Below, in pieces: positions 25,282 through 36,082 of a stretch of DNA of 64,000 nucleotides (positions are counted from its first letter, which is position 1; every line of letters starts with the position of its first letter). The stretch covers positions 54,185,272 through 54,249,271 of the forward strand of contig CM077585.1 in assembly GCA_039657365.1 (NCBI GenBank), written 5' to 3'. The DNA comes from Stephania yunnanensis. Its lineage: Eukaryota; Streptophyta; Magnoliopsida; Ranunculales; Menispermaceae. The position numbers and the translations under genes are program-made. Below the pieces are notes generated by a model. It was not told the DNA's origin and searched no databases. It saw only the letters and a list, made by a program, of their open reading frames with translations.

Positions 25282-25718
25282 TGTTATAAAATTGATGGAT
25301 ACTTGTGCATGTATGTGACCACATTGTGAAACATGGTTCTCACATTGAATTGTAACATTAAGCATGGCTCTCACACTTCATGTAACTTGTAATCATCTCC
25401 AACGTACACCAACTATTTCATGTATTGTCTATGTTGCTTGTGATGTGTTGTATGACTTGTGGTGTATGTATAACTTGTACACATTGTATAAGTATAATTA
25501 TCATCATCACCAAATGACCTATATAAAGGGTGTCAACCCCATTGTAATTCACACACCAATCTATGAATGAAAATCTCTACATTTCTCAACTCTAGCTCTC
25601 TTCTCTCTTGTCTCATCTTCTCTACTTGTTCTAGTAGGTCTTAGTTTATGCCTTCTATACTTAAGTCTCTAGCAAATCCAACTTAAGTTCTAGTTGACTT
25701 ACAAATTAGTTTACAACA
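25282..25718 (+). mobile_element. Small solo LTR, probably Copia, inside LARD-1 LTR
   Basis: A 437-bp insertion absent from the sister LTR. It starts TGTTATAAAA and ends TTACAACA, the TG...CA ends of an LTR, with AAAAA on both sides (25277-25281 and 25719-25723). CTATATAAAGGG near 25529-25540 looks like an LTR TATA box followed by a pyrimidine-rich R/U5-like leader. The poly-A flanks are low in complexity, so the duplication is suggestive only. Confidence 0.7.
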
Positions 25719-26325
25719 AAAAAATACTAGGTCAAGACATGCAAGTTCGGTTCGATGAAAGATTGGATTTGGTCATCAATTTATGTAAAATATGCAAATC
25801 AAAAGTATCCTAATGTAGCTATAGACCCGGTAACATACGCGATTTCTCGCACTTCATAGTCTCGATAACCAAGGTACGACAATCACTATTTTCCTAGCCA
25901 ATCGTATAACCCTATACTCAATTGCATTGGGTTTAACACAATGTCCGCAATGGATTTTGTGAAGGCACTACACCTAGACAACTGGATCACTAGTGCGTCC
26001 AATTTAGCCTAGATTCTTAATGTATTCAACCGGTCTCAAAAGAGGCGAATCAATTGGTAGGGTCAATTGCCACTAGTGTGGTCTTATCGTATAAGGATGG
26101 ATGCTTACGACTCACTGACAATTAAAACAGATTTTAAATATGAATTTAACTCTAATTATTCAATCAATACTAAAAAAAAAATCAATGAAAAGCAATGAAA
26201 TTAAAATAAATAAATCTCATAAATTCATAGATGAGCACAGTCGAACCTCTTTCGTAGTCTTGCCAAGGTCACGAGATTAGTTTCTCATGGAAGAACACAA
26301 AAAAAAAAAAAAGAAAACAAAAGTG

Positions 26326-26327
<2 letters not shown>

Positions 26328-26359
<32 letters not shown>
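26328..26359. repeat. (GA)n microsatellite
   Basis: About 32 bp of pure GA within the LARD-1 3' LTR. The sister LTR near 36890-36910 has only a short impure equivalent, so the tract grew after the element inserted. Confidence 0.9.
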
Positions 26360-26362
<3 letters not shown>

Positions 26363-27049
26363 ATAGAGGAGAGAAATTGGAAGTCGATTGTGAGAGAGGG
26401 TTGAAGAGTCGAATAGAGGATAGAAATAACAAGTCGACTACGAGAGAGAGTCCTACAATTGTATACTTTCCAGTCCTATATATATATGTTGCTATTTCTA
26501 TATATGGATGTATATATAATATACATTATGTTTATATTTTAAAATATTTCCTATCAAAGTCAAAAACAGATTCTTTACTACTAACTTCTCTCCTCAAATC
26601 ATGCAAACAAAGCAATGTACACCATGGGTGCCTAGCTGCTGATCTTCATCATTTCACCACTACACACTTCTCGAGGCTAATTCATGGACATTTCATGCAT
26701 TCACATCAACCTTCATACACCAAACTACACTGGATTGCCACTTTATTAATTGATCAACGCATCAATCAAGCTGCCCTCATTCCATGTTCGCATGTCATCA
26801 CCTCTTTTCCTAGCGTGTAGGCCCTACCAAATTCACCTCAAGATGCGCGCTAGCACAATTTTTGATGTGAAATAGGTCCAAACATATGAATTCTCGATTT
26901 CGCGTAGTCTTTTTTGCCTCGGATTCAACCGCACACTCTACTAAAACTGAAAATAATAAATAAGAATAATTAGGCTAATATTTCGGAGACTCAACAATAA
27001 ATAAATATATAAATAACCTCTATATAATTACCTAATTAACGACTTATCA

Positions 27050-28561
27050 AATACTCCCACACTTAAGAGTTTGCACGTCCCGAGTAAAGGTGTAAATAAC
27101 AAAACACAAAGAAACTAGACTCTTAATATAACTAATCTTACGCCCGATTCCAAATTCACGGAGTTCCTTTGGTTTACATAGTCGCCAAGTTAACATGCCA
27201 CTTAAGAAATTTCGAAGTTTTGGCAATGTCAAGAACCACAACACAATTAAGATCACACTTTGAAGATATAGACTCGATCAAGACAAAATCCATCAACTAC
27301 TCATGAGTTTTCTTAGTCTGTACATTCAAGCATGGAAGTTTAAAATCTCACTTAATCTAGTTATAAGCACTCGAGCTAAATCTTTTTATTTGATGAGTTT
27401 TCATAGACTTTCACCTTTATTCATTATATACATTCTTTATTTTCTTTTTCTCCATATTTTTTTTCAAGTAATACGGCTCCTGCTCCATTTCCTGTGGAAA
27501 CTGCTTTACTCACTTTTCCCACCACAAGATTTCCTGCACCATTTCCTGTGGAAACCAGTGGGACTCTCTATATTTTGCTTTAAGAAAACTCTTATTAGCC
27601 CTTCTCACTTTCACTATGATTAAGCAAATTCTCCAATGTGGGTTAAAATATTATCACTTGCACAATTTTGACAGTCTTCCCCCTTTGGTATCTAGCACAA
27701 GATTTAACCATCATATTAAGTCCCTAATCATGAAATCATAAAAATGTCGGGCTATGAGCTCGAGTGAGTGTTTCTCTTAATTTTTCTAAGTTTCAAGTCA
27801 AAAAGGAAACCATAATGTACTCATCCACAACTAAAGGCATGAAACAAAATTTCGGGTGACTCTTAACAATATAAAAATGAAAGCTATACTAAATATATGC
27901 ATGAAAGTGTATTAACTCCTAATGAAATGAGAAAGAGAAGTATAGAGGGACGAGAAATGAAAAAAATGAAAGAGTAAGAGATACTAAACACCACCAATAC
28001 CATTCGACAACTACACGTAACCGTTTATAATTGAAAAAAATTCAACGAACGCACCTGTGGTCTTTCGCATAGAAATACATCCAACTCAATCCACAAATCC
28101 TAAAGTACCCCTAAAATCATTTCAAACCTTTTCCTTAAGGTTTAAAACAAGTCAATGAATCCATGCAATAAAAAGAAAAAGAATAGTGGTGAAAAAGAAC
28201 ATGGATAGAGAAATAAGAAGATGATACAAATACATGCAAAATATAAAAGTCCCCAAAAACTAGTGAATGCACAAAATTTCTCACATCTAGGCGACTAAGG
28301 AAACTATGAAAAATAATCATCATAATAAGAGTAATAACCATTAAGCATAGGAGTTAACTTAAATAATGTCTATCAAATCTTGCGAGCTTAAAATCTTTTA
28401 ATTAAGGGTGAAATCAACAAGATGATGGAATAAAGTCTAGAGTTTTGGGTCTACTTAAAAACCCGCCACTAATGCAATGACTTTAGTTGGATATGTCCCA
28501 ATCAAGTCTCAAAACGCCTAAAATCCTATTATTACGTTAATTCCTAAAAATGCTCAAATTA
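27050..28561 (-). other. LARD-1 internal region, 3' part; no coding signal
   Basis: Next to the LTR the minus strand reads AAGTGTGGGAGTATT, a likely polypurine tract. The rest (AT-rich) has no recognisable protein. A 24-bp direct repeat around ATTTCCTGTGGAAAC lies at 27478-27502 and 27532-27556. Long non-coding internal DNA is typical of large retrotransposon derivatives. Confidence 0.6.
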
Positions 28562-28630
28562 CTCCAAAAAAATGTTATCTATAGCCGAAAAAATGCTAGG
28601 TTTGGCTATAGATTACATTTTTTTTGGAGA
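28562..28630. repeat. Short foldback (MITE-like hairpin)
   Basis: CTCCAAAAAAATGTTATC...GCC (28562-28586) faces GGCTATAGATTACATT...GGAG (about 28604-28628). Arms are about 25 bp with one mismatch and a T-run length difference, and the centre is about 17 bp (GAAAAAATGCTAGGTTT). It lies exactly between LARD-1 internal DNA and the Gypsy-3 fragment. It may be a tiny foldback element or the edge of a larger one. Confidence 0.65.
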
Positions 28631-29500
28631 GAAATTATCAGGCAGACAATCTTAAAATGATAATCTCTCTCTCGAACAATACGTTTAGTTGAGAGATGAG
28701 GTCCTTCGGGAGTCGCACCGTCCTAGATTCACCGTACATCTAGGCAGGACTAAGATCTACCACGACATGAGGAGACATTTCTAGTGGCTTAGGATGAAGG
28801 CAGACGTGTCTAGGTTCATCAGGAACTGTGGTATCTATCAACAAGTGAAGTTCGAGCATTACAGACCCGGGGGTTACTACAACCACTTCTCATTCCTCGA
28901 TGGAGGTGGGAAGACATATCTATGGATTTTGTCAGAGGACTGCTGAGGGCCACGAGGAAACATGACTCAATCTAGGTGATAGTTGATAGACTGACAAAGT
29001 TTGCTCATTTCCTGCTAGTGGCATCGCATTACACGTTCGATCAACTGAGCGTACTGTTCGAGAGGGAGATTATCAGGCTGCATGGGGTACCAATGACGAT
29101 CACGTCATACTGAGATGCTACGTATACGTTTAGGATGTGGCGGAGTATGCAGGAGCAATACGGTACATGCCTAGAGTTCAGTACGGCTTTCCACTCTTAG
29201 ACCGACGGGCCAACTGAGAAATTGATTTAAGTCCTCGAGGACATGTTGTGGGCATACATGTTGGAGTTTGGCAGATCTTGTGCCGAGTACCTACCATTAT
29301 GTGAGTTCGCTTACAACAATAGTTATCAGGCTAGCCTTGAGGTGGCACCATTTGAGGCTTTGTATGGAAGACCATGTCGCTCGCCATCGTATTGGGCTGA
29401 GCCAGAGGACCGAGAGATAATGGGGCCTGAGATTATTGTTGACCACATGGAAAAAGGTCAAATTGATCCGTTAGAGACATATAGGAGTACATAAGAGACA
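28631..29500 (+). pseudogene. Gypsy-3 integrase, 5'-truncated and decayed
   Basis: The zinc finger is recognisable at 28690-28870: LRDEVLRESHRPRFTVHLG, then HDMRRHF, FIRNCGIYQQVK with one Cys as Tyr. The core lies at 28900-29240 (DRLTKFAHF-like, frameshifted). An 83-residue open frame at 29243-29494 carries EYLPLCEFAYNNSYQAS, FEALYGRPCRSP and VGPEI-like IMGPEIIVDH, the glutamate region of Gypsy integrase. Nothing of gag, reverse transcriptase or RNase H precedes it, so the left part of the element is gone. Confidence 0.75.
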
Positions 29501-29966
29501 TAAGAGATTTGCATATAAGTATCGCGGTGATCTCGCGTATTCCGAGGGAGCCTTTGTCTATTTAAAGGTTTCCCCTCGGAAGGGTCTTCAAAGATTTGGG
29601 GTGAAAGGCAAGCTTACACCGAGGTACATCAAGCTTTTCATGGCTAAGAAATAGGTCAGGAAAATGGCATATGTGCTTGAACTGCCTCCACAGATGTCAG
29701 GGGTCCATCCAGTGTTCCACATTTCGATGCTTCGACTAGCCAAGTCAAAGGCAGGCGTGTGATCGATAGTTGACTTAAGTCAGATTGACCTAAGCGAGGA
29801 CATCTCTTACGAGGAACAACCCATTCAGATCCTAGATCGGAAGGTACAACAGTTGAGGAGTAAGTCCGTCCCGAAGGTACTCATCAAGCGGCAGTTCCAC
29901 GACGACACGAAACTCACTCGGGAGCGGGAGGACTACATGCGAGATAGATTCCCGTACCTATTCTAG
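29501..29966 (+). pseudogene. Gypsy-3 integrase C-terminus and chromodomain, frameshifted
   Basis: Reads KGKLTPRYIKLF-like residues near 29605 and the LELPPQMSGVHPVFHISML stretch (29680-29735). The chromodomain follows at about 29760-29966: SQIDLSEDISYEE, ILDRKV, then a KVLIKRQF core and FPYLF before the TAG at 29964. Frame changes between segments. Same arrangement as the Gypsy-1 chromodomain at 5145. Confidence 0.7.
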
Positions 29967-31082
29967 TCAGGTAGAACCATAACTTAGACTTAATTTCAAG
30001 GACGAAACTTCCATTTTGCTGGGAATGCTTGTCACGACCCAAATCTCTAACCCTCGTTTTAACTCCTTAATTAGGATCACCGACTCGTGACGTGGGACCT
30101 ACACCGTGATACGCACACCGACCGAGGCACGTGACCAAGTTATATTGTATTTTTATATTGATGTTTGCCTAGAGTTATGTATTGTGTAGACTTACTAAGT
30201 CGGTTTATACAGTTGTAGGCGTCGAAACGAGAGCGGGGGCGTGCTTCGAGTAGCGTGCGAGCCAGAAAATTGGGTAGTTAGCATTTTGGTAAGTCTTATT
30301 TAATATTAATATGAAATAAGGAATTACTTATAAGCCCATGGTTGTGTTTGTTAATGTAAATCAAATTAAAGTCCTATAGTTTTGGTTTAAAAATTTACAA
30401 CACTTAGACTTACCTCGGGATACGTGCTAGCACACACTCCCATGATATGTGTGTCCATATGTTGTGTTAGAGAGCTGGAATTAGTGGGTTAGTAGGAGTA
30501 AATGAGAACCACAAGACAAACCTCGAGATACGTAATTGTATGAGAATGAATGGCCAAGAATCAACCTCACATCGATGCATATATAATGGGCTGATCATAC
30601 ACATGCAAATGGAACTTTTTTATCCTGAACATGTTAGAGAAGGAAAGAAGGATTTATTGTTGGAATTAGAGCAGGGGAACAACAAATAGGAGGTTCCAAA
30701 TTAGGGTAATCATCTTCTCCATCATCTTCTATATCTAATGAACTCATTTTGGGAGTTCTTAATGGAAAATTGAATTTAAGGGTTAAATCACTGATTTTGT
30801 TGTTAGTTTGTCAAATTTCATATCTTATGAACAAATAAATGGAAGATGAATCAATGGTTTTGAGGAAATTGGGTTTTTGAATAATTTGGGATAAACTAGT
30901 GAATTTGTGAGATTTGAGAAAACTTATCAAATTGTTGTTTTAAGGTTTGTTCTAATTGTTGTTTTACGTCAATTTGATATAGAGAGGGTGTTAAATGGAG
31001 TTTAGTTAGCTAATTGGGGACTTTTGGACATAATTTTCGAGTTGAAAATTATGTCACAAAGGGCAATTATCATGTTAATGAT

Positions 31083-31175
31083 GAAAATTAGCGCGCTAAT
31101 GATTCTGGACAGAAACTCGATTTTAGTTTCGCGATTAGTGCGCTAATAAGTCTTATTAGCGTGCTAATCAAACAC
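31083..31175. repeat. TTAGCGCGCTAA-type palindrome array (Gypsy-3 LTR)
   Basis: A perfect TTAGCGCGCTAA at about 31087, then TTAGTGCGCTAA and TTAGCGTGCTAA near 31134-31165, about 1.05 kb into the LTR. Fewer units than in the other LTRs. Confidence 0.8.
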
Positions 31176-31250
31176 CAAAAATTCGAAACAAATGTGTTTT
31201 AATAACGTAGCTAGTTCAAACCAACTTTTGACACACCAATTCTTAGATTT

Positions 31251-31307
31251 ATGGGGTTTTAACGTACAACAACAACAACATAGCCTCAGTCCAAATGGGG
31301 TTTTAAC
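31251..31307 (-). mobile_element. Extremely truncated SINE/LINE 3' end with 13-bp target duplication
   Basis: The 32 bases 31264-31295 (GTACAACAACAACAACATAG, then CCTCAGTCCAAA) interrupt the LTR. ATGGGGTTTTAAC occurs directly before (31251-31263) and overlapping after (31295-31307). On the minus strand it reads as TTTGGACTGAGGCTATG followed by (TTG)n, like the 3' end shared by plant Au-SINEs and RTE-type LINEs. Only the tail was copied. Confidence 0.7.
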
Positions 31308-33753
31308 ATATTTTTGAGAAATTACCCCAATAAAAGACTATTTAATAATTTTTAGATTTGAAATAAATATTGATTTTAGGAGTTAATAGACACTAAATTG
31401 AGCTTAAACCCACTATATTTGAACTAATGAGACACCAAACTCAAGAACCTAAAAAAAAGATACGGGAGAGCGAATACAAGATTTGGAGTATCGGGAGGTC
31501 AGTAAAGCTAGAACTTTACTTTGTTGTTGTGAGTATACCCAATGGCAACTTTACTTAGCATTTCATTTCTATTAATTGTTTTCATTGCATAGTCCTTTTT
31601 GACTATTTTGCCTTTGTGTTCTTATATCATGTGTTCGTTGTGTCTATGCTCACTTGATGAGTCTAGTTTGCATGATATCCATTCATTTGATTTGATTCAT
31701 TCATTCTATCCCATGCTATGTCTATTCTTGTTGTTTTAAATGTGAATTGAATGATAAATAGCATGCTATTATGCTAGTGAATATCTTATAAATGTTTAAG
31801 ACGACTTGTATTCCTTATTTGTTTAGGTGTGTAGATGTGTCTATGCCTTTACAATCCATACTTGGTATTTCATGAAATTTAAAATGTAGTTTTCGCATTT
31901 AGGTTCCGTACTTGATCGAGGTGTGCGCGACTCACGGGGTTAGAGTCCCTGGGGATGTCGGTACATGTTACCTGACACTGTATGACACTCAGAGTTAGAG
32001 TCCCTGAGATGGTCTACACACTGGGGTAAGAGTCTCTGGTAACACTTGGGTTAAAGTCCCTTGTGCTATATAATTATTAAGTCAAAGTGACACGTTTCAC
32101 TTCCGACCGAACCTAAATCACCACTACCTAGCCTAGTGTCAGTATCACTTGTTTAACTCTGGTATTTACTCGCATATGGTTTATTTTCTAGTTTTCCCAT
32201 TCATATGATATTAAATACTATTTGAATATTTGGAAATGCAAATTAAACTTTTCATCAAGGATTACTGTTTTATTCTTGTACTCACCGTCCTTTTTATGAC
32301 GGTGGGTGCAGAGTCGTCTACCAGCAAACTGGGCAAGGAGAAGATCGACGATTATCCATGAGCCCGATGCGCTTCACTGCATCGATTGTAGGTCTTCTTT
32401 TGATATTTTGATGATATATGTTATATATGTCTTGCGGATACTATTTGGGTTGTATATTGGGTTGAACGTTAGTTTCCCCGACCTGACTTAGACTATTTTA
32501 CTGTTTCACTGCATTTTAAGGATTTTATATATGTGATGTCATTTCTTGATTTTTCACACTTAGGATTTTATAAATGACTTCTGCATAAGTTACTAATTAC
32601 TTCCGCATAATCAATAAGACTTCCGCTAAATAATTAATTTAATAAAAAGTTTTAATTAACTCTAAATTTTATAAACTGGTACGACTAGTGTATTATTTAT
32701 CCTAAACATGAGAAAAGAGGCGTTTAGGTTGTAAAGGCTGACTAATACGTAGTTGAGTCCTGCGTGGATAGGATTAGGGCTTAATTATGGGATTAGTTCG
32801 GGTGATGCCCTAGATGTCGTCACACCAATCCTGAGCAGATTTCATGCGTGAAGTTTCATTCTTGAATGAATGTGAGTTTAAAGGCCATACTATTACGAGA
32901 TAGCGTGCAATACGAATGGAGATCTTTGTCTCGATTCCAAAAATCTCGCTCATATACGGAATGTCTCAAAATAATACTTGGAGCAAGGGATTCAATTAAC
33001 CGAGATTCAGACTCAGTCTCATTACCTATAGTCAGAGCCTCTCATTACAAACCGTAAGGGCTGTTCTAAGTTCTTTATAGTTCCGTGACTGAAGGTGAAA
33101 GTTCATGTAATAGTAGCTAAGGTACGATCTGTAGCTGGTAGTTAGTAGATGAGCTAATGGTAGGTGCGCGGCTGCACAACTTGTCCTCCTTCTATATCTC
33201 CATTAAAGACCTACTCTCTGGATGAACTTGTTTGCTGCAGAAGAATACGCCACTTGAGTGAAGGAAGAAATTAAGCCAGATACAGATTAAACTAAAGATA
33301 TTAAGCATAATGGATCATTTATCATAAAGAGGATGATTCAGAGTTCTTGCAGGCTTAGTCGTATCTTGCTAGGCAGGGCACTCTTCATTCTTCATTCGAA
33401 AATAATGAATATCGTGTCGGAGCTTTTTGCCTTGTTATCAAAAAGGGAGTTGTGATATGATGAATGGAATAAAACCATATCAAGGTCCTAATTGTATGAC
33501 TTTGGTATGATGTCCTTCCAACGTGGATTCACGTATAACATCGCATAATCTGTAAACTTTTTACCTGGGTAAACTTCCTCTGCTGCAAGCCGCACTATAA
33601 AATGGTGTTAAAGTGCAAACAAAAGCCAAGAGGCATAATAACCAAGTGGTTGCCTTGCATAGATAAGTAATACAAAATGATGAAAAGAAATATGTACCAC
33701 TTCAGTTCATTTAGATATAGATTGAAATTGCGTTGCTGTGTCAGAAGGTACTG

Positions 33754-33776
33754 ACTTTAGCGAAAGAGCACTCGAC
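33754..33776. repeat. 23-bp direct repeat, copy 1 (copy 2 at 34571-34593)
   Basis: ACTTTAGCGAAAGAGCACTC followed by GAC occurs identically at 33754-33776 and 34571-34593, in the same orientation and 817 bp apart, with different flanks. Both copies lie in the organelle-like segment. Short dispersed repeats of this size are common in plant mitochondrial genomes. Confidence 0.85.
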
Positions 33777-34375
33777 CAAAAGATGAAAGATCTCTAGAGA
33801 TTCTTATCTCATTCCATTCTAGTGATTCGACCAGTAACCAACGGCGAAAACTGAAAAATATATGGTTTCCCGATATAACCAACATTTGACTCTGCTTGCT
33901 TCTGACTCCCTATTAGTTGTTTTACGACCTAACTCTTTCGGAGGGTCGGCGGGCTCCACCTAGTGCTACATCATAGGCACACTAAGAGTCAAGAATCGCC
34001 CACAATCTCTTTCTGAGTAATTGGCCATAATATATTTGATCCATGCATAATATCATGAAAACTATATTCACGGGAGTGCATCTATGTTTCTGCTTCACGC
34101 GAAGGTCCGGAGGAGAATTGGCCATTCAATCTTATTAAATAACTGAGACCGAAATTGGAGAAGGAGATACGAACGGAAAGGAATAACCCTTTCCACTCCA
34201 GTTGACCTCGCGCGAGAAGGTACAGAGCACCCAGCAAAGTAGGGAGCAAACTCATGCCTGACTTAAAAAGGGGTGCTAACGCTCTGTAGTTTTGAAGCCG
34301 CAGCAAGCAGAACTTGAAGAAGTGAGCCAAAGTATGTGGAATATTTAATTTTCTATATGTATGGAATAAGATAAT

Positions 34376-34427
34376 GGTTTGCCCGGGATTCAAACCCGAA
34401 ACTAGTCGGATGGAGTAGATAATTTCT
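34376..34427 (-). pseudogene. trnK-UUU: Plastid trnK-UUU 3' exon and intron edge, fragment
   Basis: The plus strand reads TTGCCCGGGATTCAAACCCG, then AAACTAGTCGG, followed by ATGGAGTAGATAATTTC. On the minus strand this is the end of the trnK group II intron (next to matK in plastids) followed by the 3' exon of tRNA-Lys with its T-arm. Two or three bases differ from the usual plastid sequence. The 5' exon and matK are not present, so it is a dead fragment. Confidence 0.75.
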
Positions 34428-34928
34428 AAAGCATATTTTGACTGAGCAGTAGAAAATGATTCAAAAACAAAACTTGATTCCGTTGCAACGAAGGAGAAGA
34501 GAGAAGATTACGACACTAAACTCTCTATCAGTATGTCGCCCTTACACTGCGGTCGATCGGTTAGGCACTAACTTTAGCGAAAGAGCACTCGACTGCACCC
34601 TCTATAGAGTAAGCTTTTTCTCGCTTGTTGACTGAGCCATATCTTGCTGCCTTCGACCCGATCATCCAATTCGCTCCACCAGTACATTTCAGATATAGCA
34701 CGTCCCTAATTTTTTTGACTATATGAGATCTGCACTTTGACACCTAAGATTCCGTAATTAGTAGAAACTTCCACCGTATAAGATTTAGGAGGGTGTAAAC
34801 CCTCCGCTCATTTCAGTAATTGGAACGAGGGGAATGAATGCTTTCCAATGAGCAGGAATAGGAGATGAAAGAGGGGGCAACTCATTTATTTTCAAACTTA
34901 CTATCTATTATTTGATTGACTACTTTCC

Positions 34929-35003
34929 ATTTTTGTTATAGCTATTGCAGCCACTGAAGTAGCTATTGGATTAGCTATTGTTTCATCAATTCATTATAAC
35001 TGA
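34929..35003 (+). pseudogene. ndhE: Plastid ndhE C-terminal fragment
   Basis: The frame reads IFVIAIAATEVAIGLAIVSS and four more residues before TGA at 35001-35003. It matches the C-terminal part of plastid NdhE (NDH complex subunit 4L), which has AIAAAEAAIGLAIVSSIY. The mitochondrial paralogue Nad4L differs here (VAAAESAIGLAILV), so the plastid gene fits better. The basic tail of NdhE is lost after a shift at the HYN end; the start is absent. Confidence 0.7.
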
Positions 35004-35120
35004 AGATCAATTCCTGATACATTTCCCCAAATGTGTCCTAAATTTCCTCCACCTCGCGGCTGGTCGGGCATAGAAAAACCTTTATTTCAAGTCTTTGGCT
35101 AGAATTGGCATGATTTATCA

Positions 35121-36059
35121 CGTGATGCCCTCTCATTTTGAGATATCAACAACAAATGGTGGATCTATAGCTTTAGGTGATGCAACATGCACGCTCTCCT
35201 TCAGACTTGGGAGCTCATTCGGGACCTCTAACATGAAAGAACTTGTCGCGTCATGATCATCCAACACAAAGGTGTCGGTACTGTAGAAAATCTGAGAATG
35301 CTTCTTTACTTCCACCCCCTTGTAAGGTTTAACAAATATGCATGGGAGGGTGGGTAGTTTCACCAACACCAGGGGTTGGTCTTCTATGCTCTCTATCTGT
35401 GGCTCCTTCAGCCTTTCAAAAATGACTCTGATTTTTTTCTTAGCATCATCATCTTTATTCTATGCAATGGTAATGTCCGGCTCCTGTGAAGAAACTTCTA
35501 GTGTTTCTTCTGGTTCGCTCGAATATTTGTCCGCAAACAATTTTTAATGAGCAGCATTCACGATCTTCTCTAAGTCAGAAGTTGGTTGCGAAGACAACTC
35601 TTTCTCATCCATGAAGTGCACAAGTATAATAGTAACTTGAGTTGTGCTTTGAGAAAGCCAGTCGGAGATCATATCTCTCTCAATGTCTGTAATGGTTCTC
35701 CGTTCCTGTTGAGGGATATGTGGACTTCGCCGAGATATATAGTAGTTAGGTTGTAGCAATGCATAGTTGGAACCATGATGATTCCTATAATTCAGGTAGT
35801 GAGGACAAGCATATGTGGAATTAAAATACTCCCCCACAATTGTTGCACAAAAGACTACGAGTTAGAAAATTGATGTCCATTACCCGACATACCTACCCCA
35901 TTCACACCATAATAGTATATATGAGTCTTCGAATTGACTATAGTTGTGGAAGTAGGAGGCCATTATGGAATTACCTGCAAAAGTGTTAAGGGTAAGAGAC
36001 TAGATACAAGATAAAATAAAGTAAAAAAATAAAATAAAAACCAAAGAAAGAAAAACCAA
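35121..36059 (-). pseudogene. LARD-1 internal coding remnant
   Basis: Two minus-strand frames (35837-35544, 97 residues, and 35369-35133, 78 residues) flank a frameshift. Visible features are YNYRNHHGSNYALL-like Tyr/Asn-rich sequence, an acidic EKELSSQPTSDLEKIV stretch, and LPTLPCIFVKPYKGVEVKK. No zinc knuckle, protease or polymerase motif is seen. It may be a degenerate gag of a non-autonomous element; I do not recognise the family. Confidence 0.45.
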
Positions 36060-36075
36060 TCCCCGGCAACGACGC
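36060..36075 (-). promoter_or_regulatory. LARD-1 primer-binding site (tRNA-Asp type)
   Basis: The plus strand reads TCCCCGGCAACGACGC, seven bases inside the LTR edge. It equals the 3' end of plant tRNA-Asp (TCCCCGGCAACGGCGCCA) with one mismatch over 16 bases. A different primer from the Met-tRNA of the Gypsy chromoviruses here, so LARD-1 is from another lineage (Tat/Athila-like Gypsy elements use such sites). Confidence 0.7.
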
Positions 36076-36082
36076 AAAAATT

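Larger units (their letters stand above)
25071..27049 (-). mobile_element. LARD-1 3' LTR
   Basis: On the minus strand it begins TGATAAGTC (27049-27041) and ends at TGCACG (plus-strand reading) near 25071. It matches 36083-37582 along its length, apart from a 437-bp insertion (25282-25718) and an expanded GA microsatellite. The 177-residue plus-strand frame at 26287-26820 is only a read-through of the LTR and the GA tract. Confidence 0.8.
30030..32824 (+). mobile_element. Gypsy-3 3' LTR
   Basis: Starts TGTCACGACCC at 30030, just after a purine-rich GCTGGGAATGC, and ends GTCGTCACA at 32824; 2.8 kb. It belongs to the same family as the Gypsy-4 LTR at 44458: shared order of GATGTTTGCCTA, TGTGTAGACTTACTAAGTC, the CTCGAGATACG motif, the palindrome array, and CTCACCGTCC...GACGGTGGGTGCAG. 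It contains a 32-bp retroposon scrap at 31264-31295. Confidence 0.8.
32825..35120. other. Organelle-like DNA inserted in the nuclear repeat
   Basis: About 2.3 kb between the end of the Gypsy-3 LTR and resumed LARD-1 internal sequence. It looks unlike its neighbours: more GC, unmethylated-looking CpG-rich stretches, and plastid gene fragments (trnK 3' exon at 34376-34410, ndhE tail at 34929-35003). A mixture of plastid and unassigned sequence suggests origin from plant mitochondrial DNA, which commonly carries plastid pieces, but direct plastid origin is possible. A 23-bp direct repeat is at 33754-33776 and 34571-34593. I could not assign 32825-34370 to a specific organelle gene. Confidence 0.55.

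Noticed and set aside
26287..26820. 177-residue plus-strand open frame starting with Lys and Arg-Glu runs
   Set aside because: It lies wholly in the LARD-1 LTR, its start is made by poly-A and (GA)n tracts, and the sister LTR at 36083-37582 does not keep the frame.
34082..34393. 103-residue minus-strand open frame in the organelle-like segment
   Set aside because: It ends in the trnK fragment and has no recognisable family; open frames arise by chance in plant mitochondrial spacer.
34929..35003. Mitochondrial nad4L instead of plastid ndhE
   Set aside because: The residues IAIAA...IGLAIVSSI fit NdhE better than the VAAAESAIGLAILV of Nad4L, though the fragment is short.
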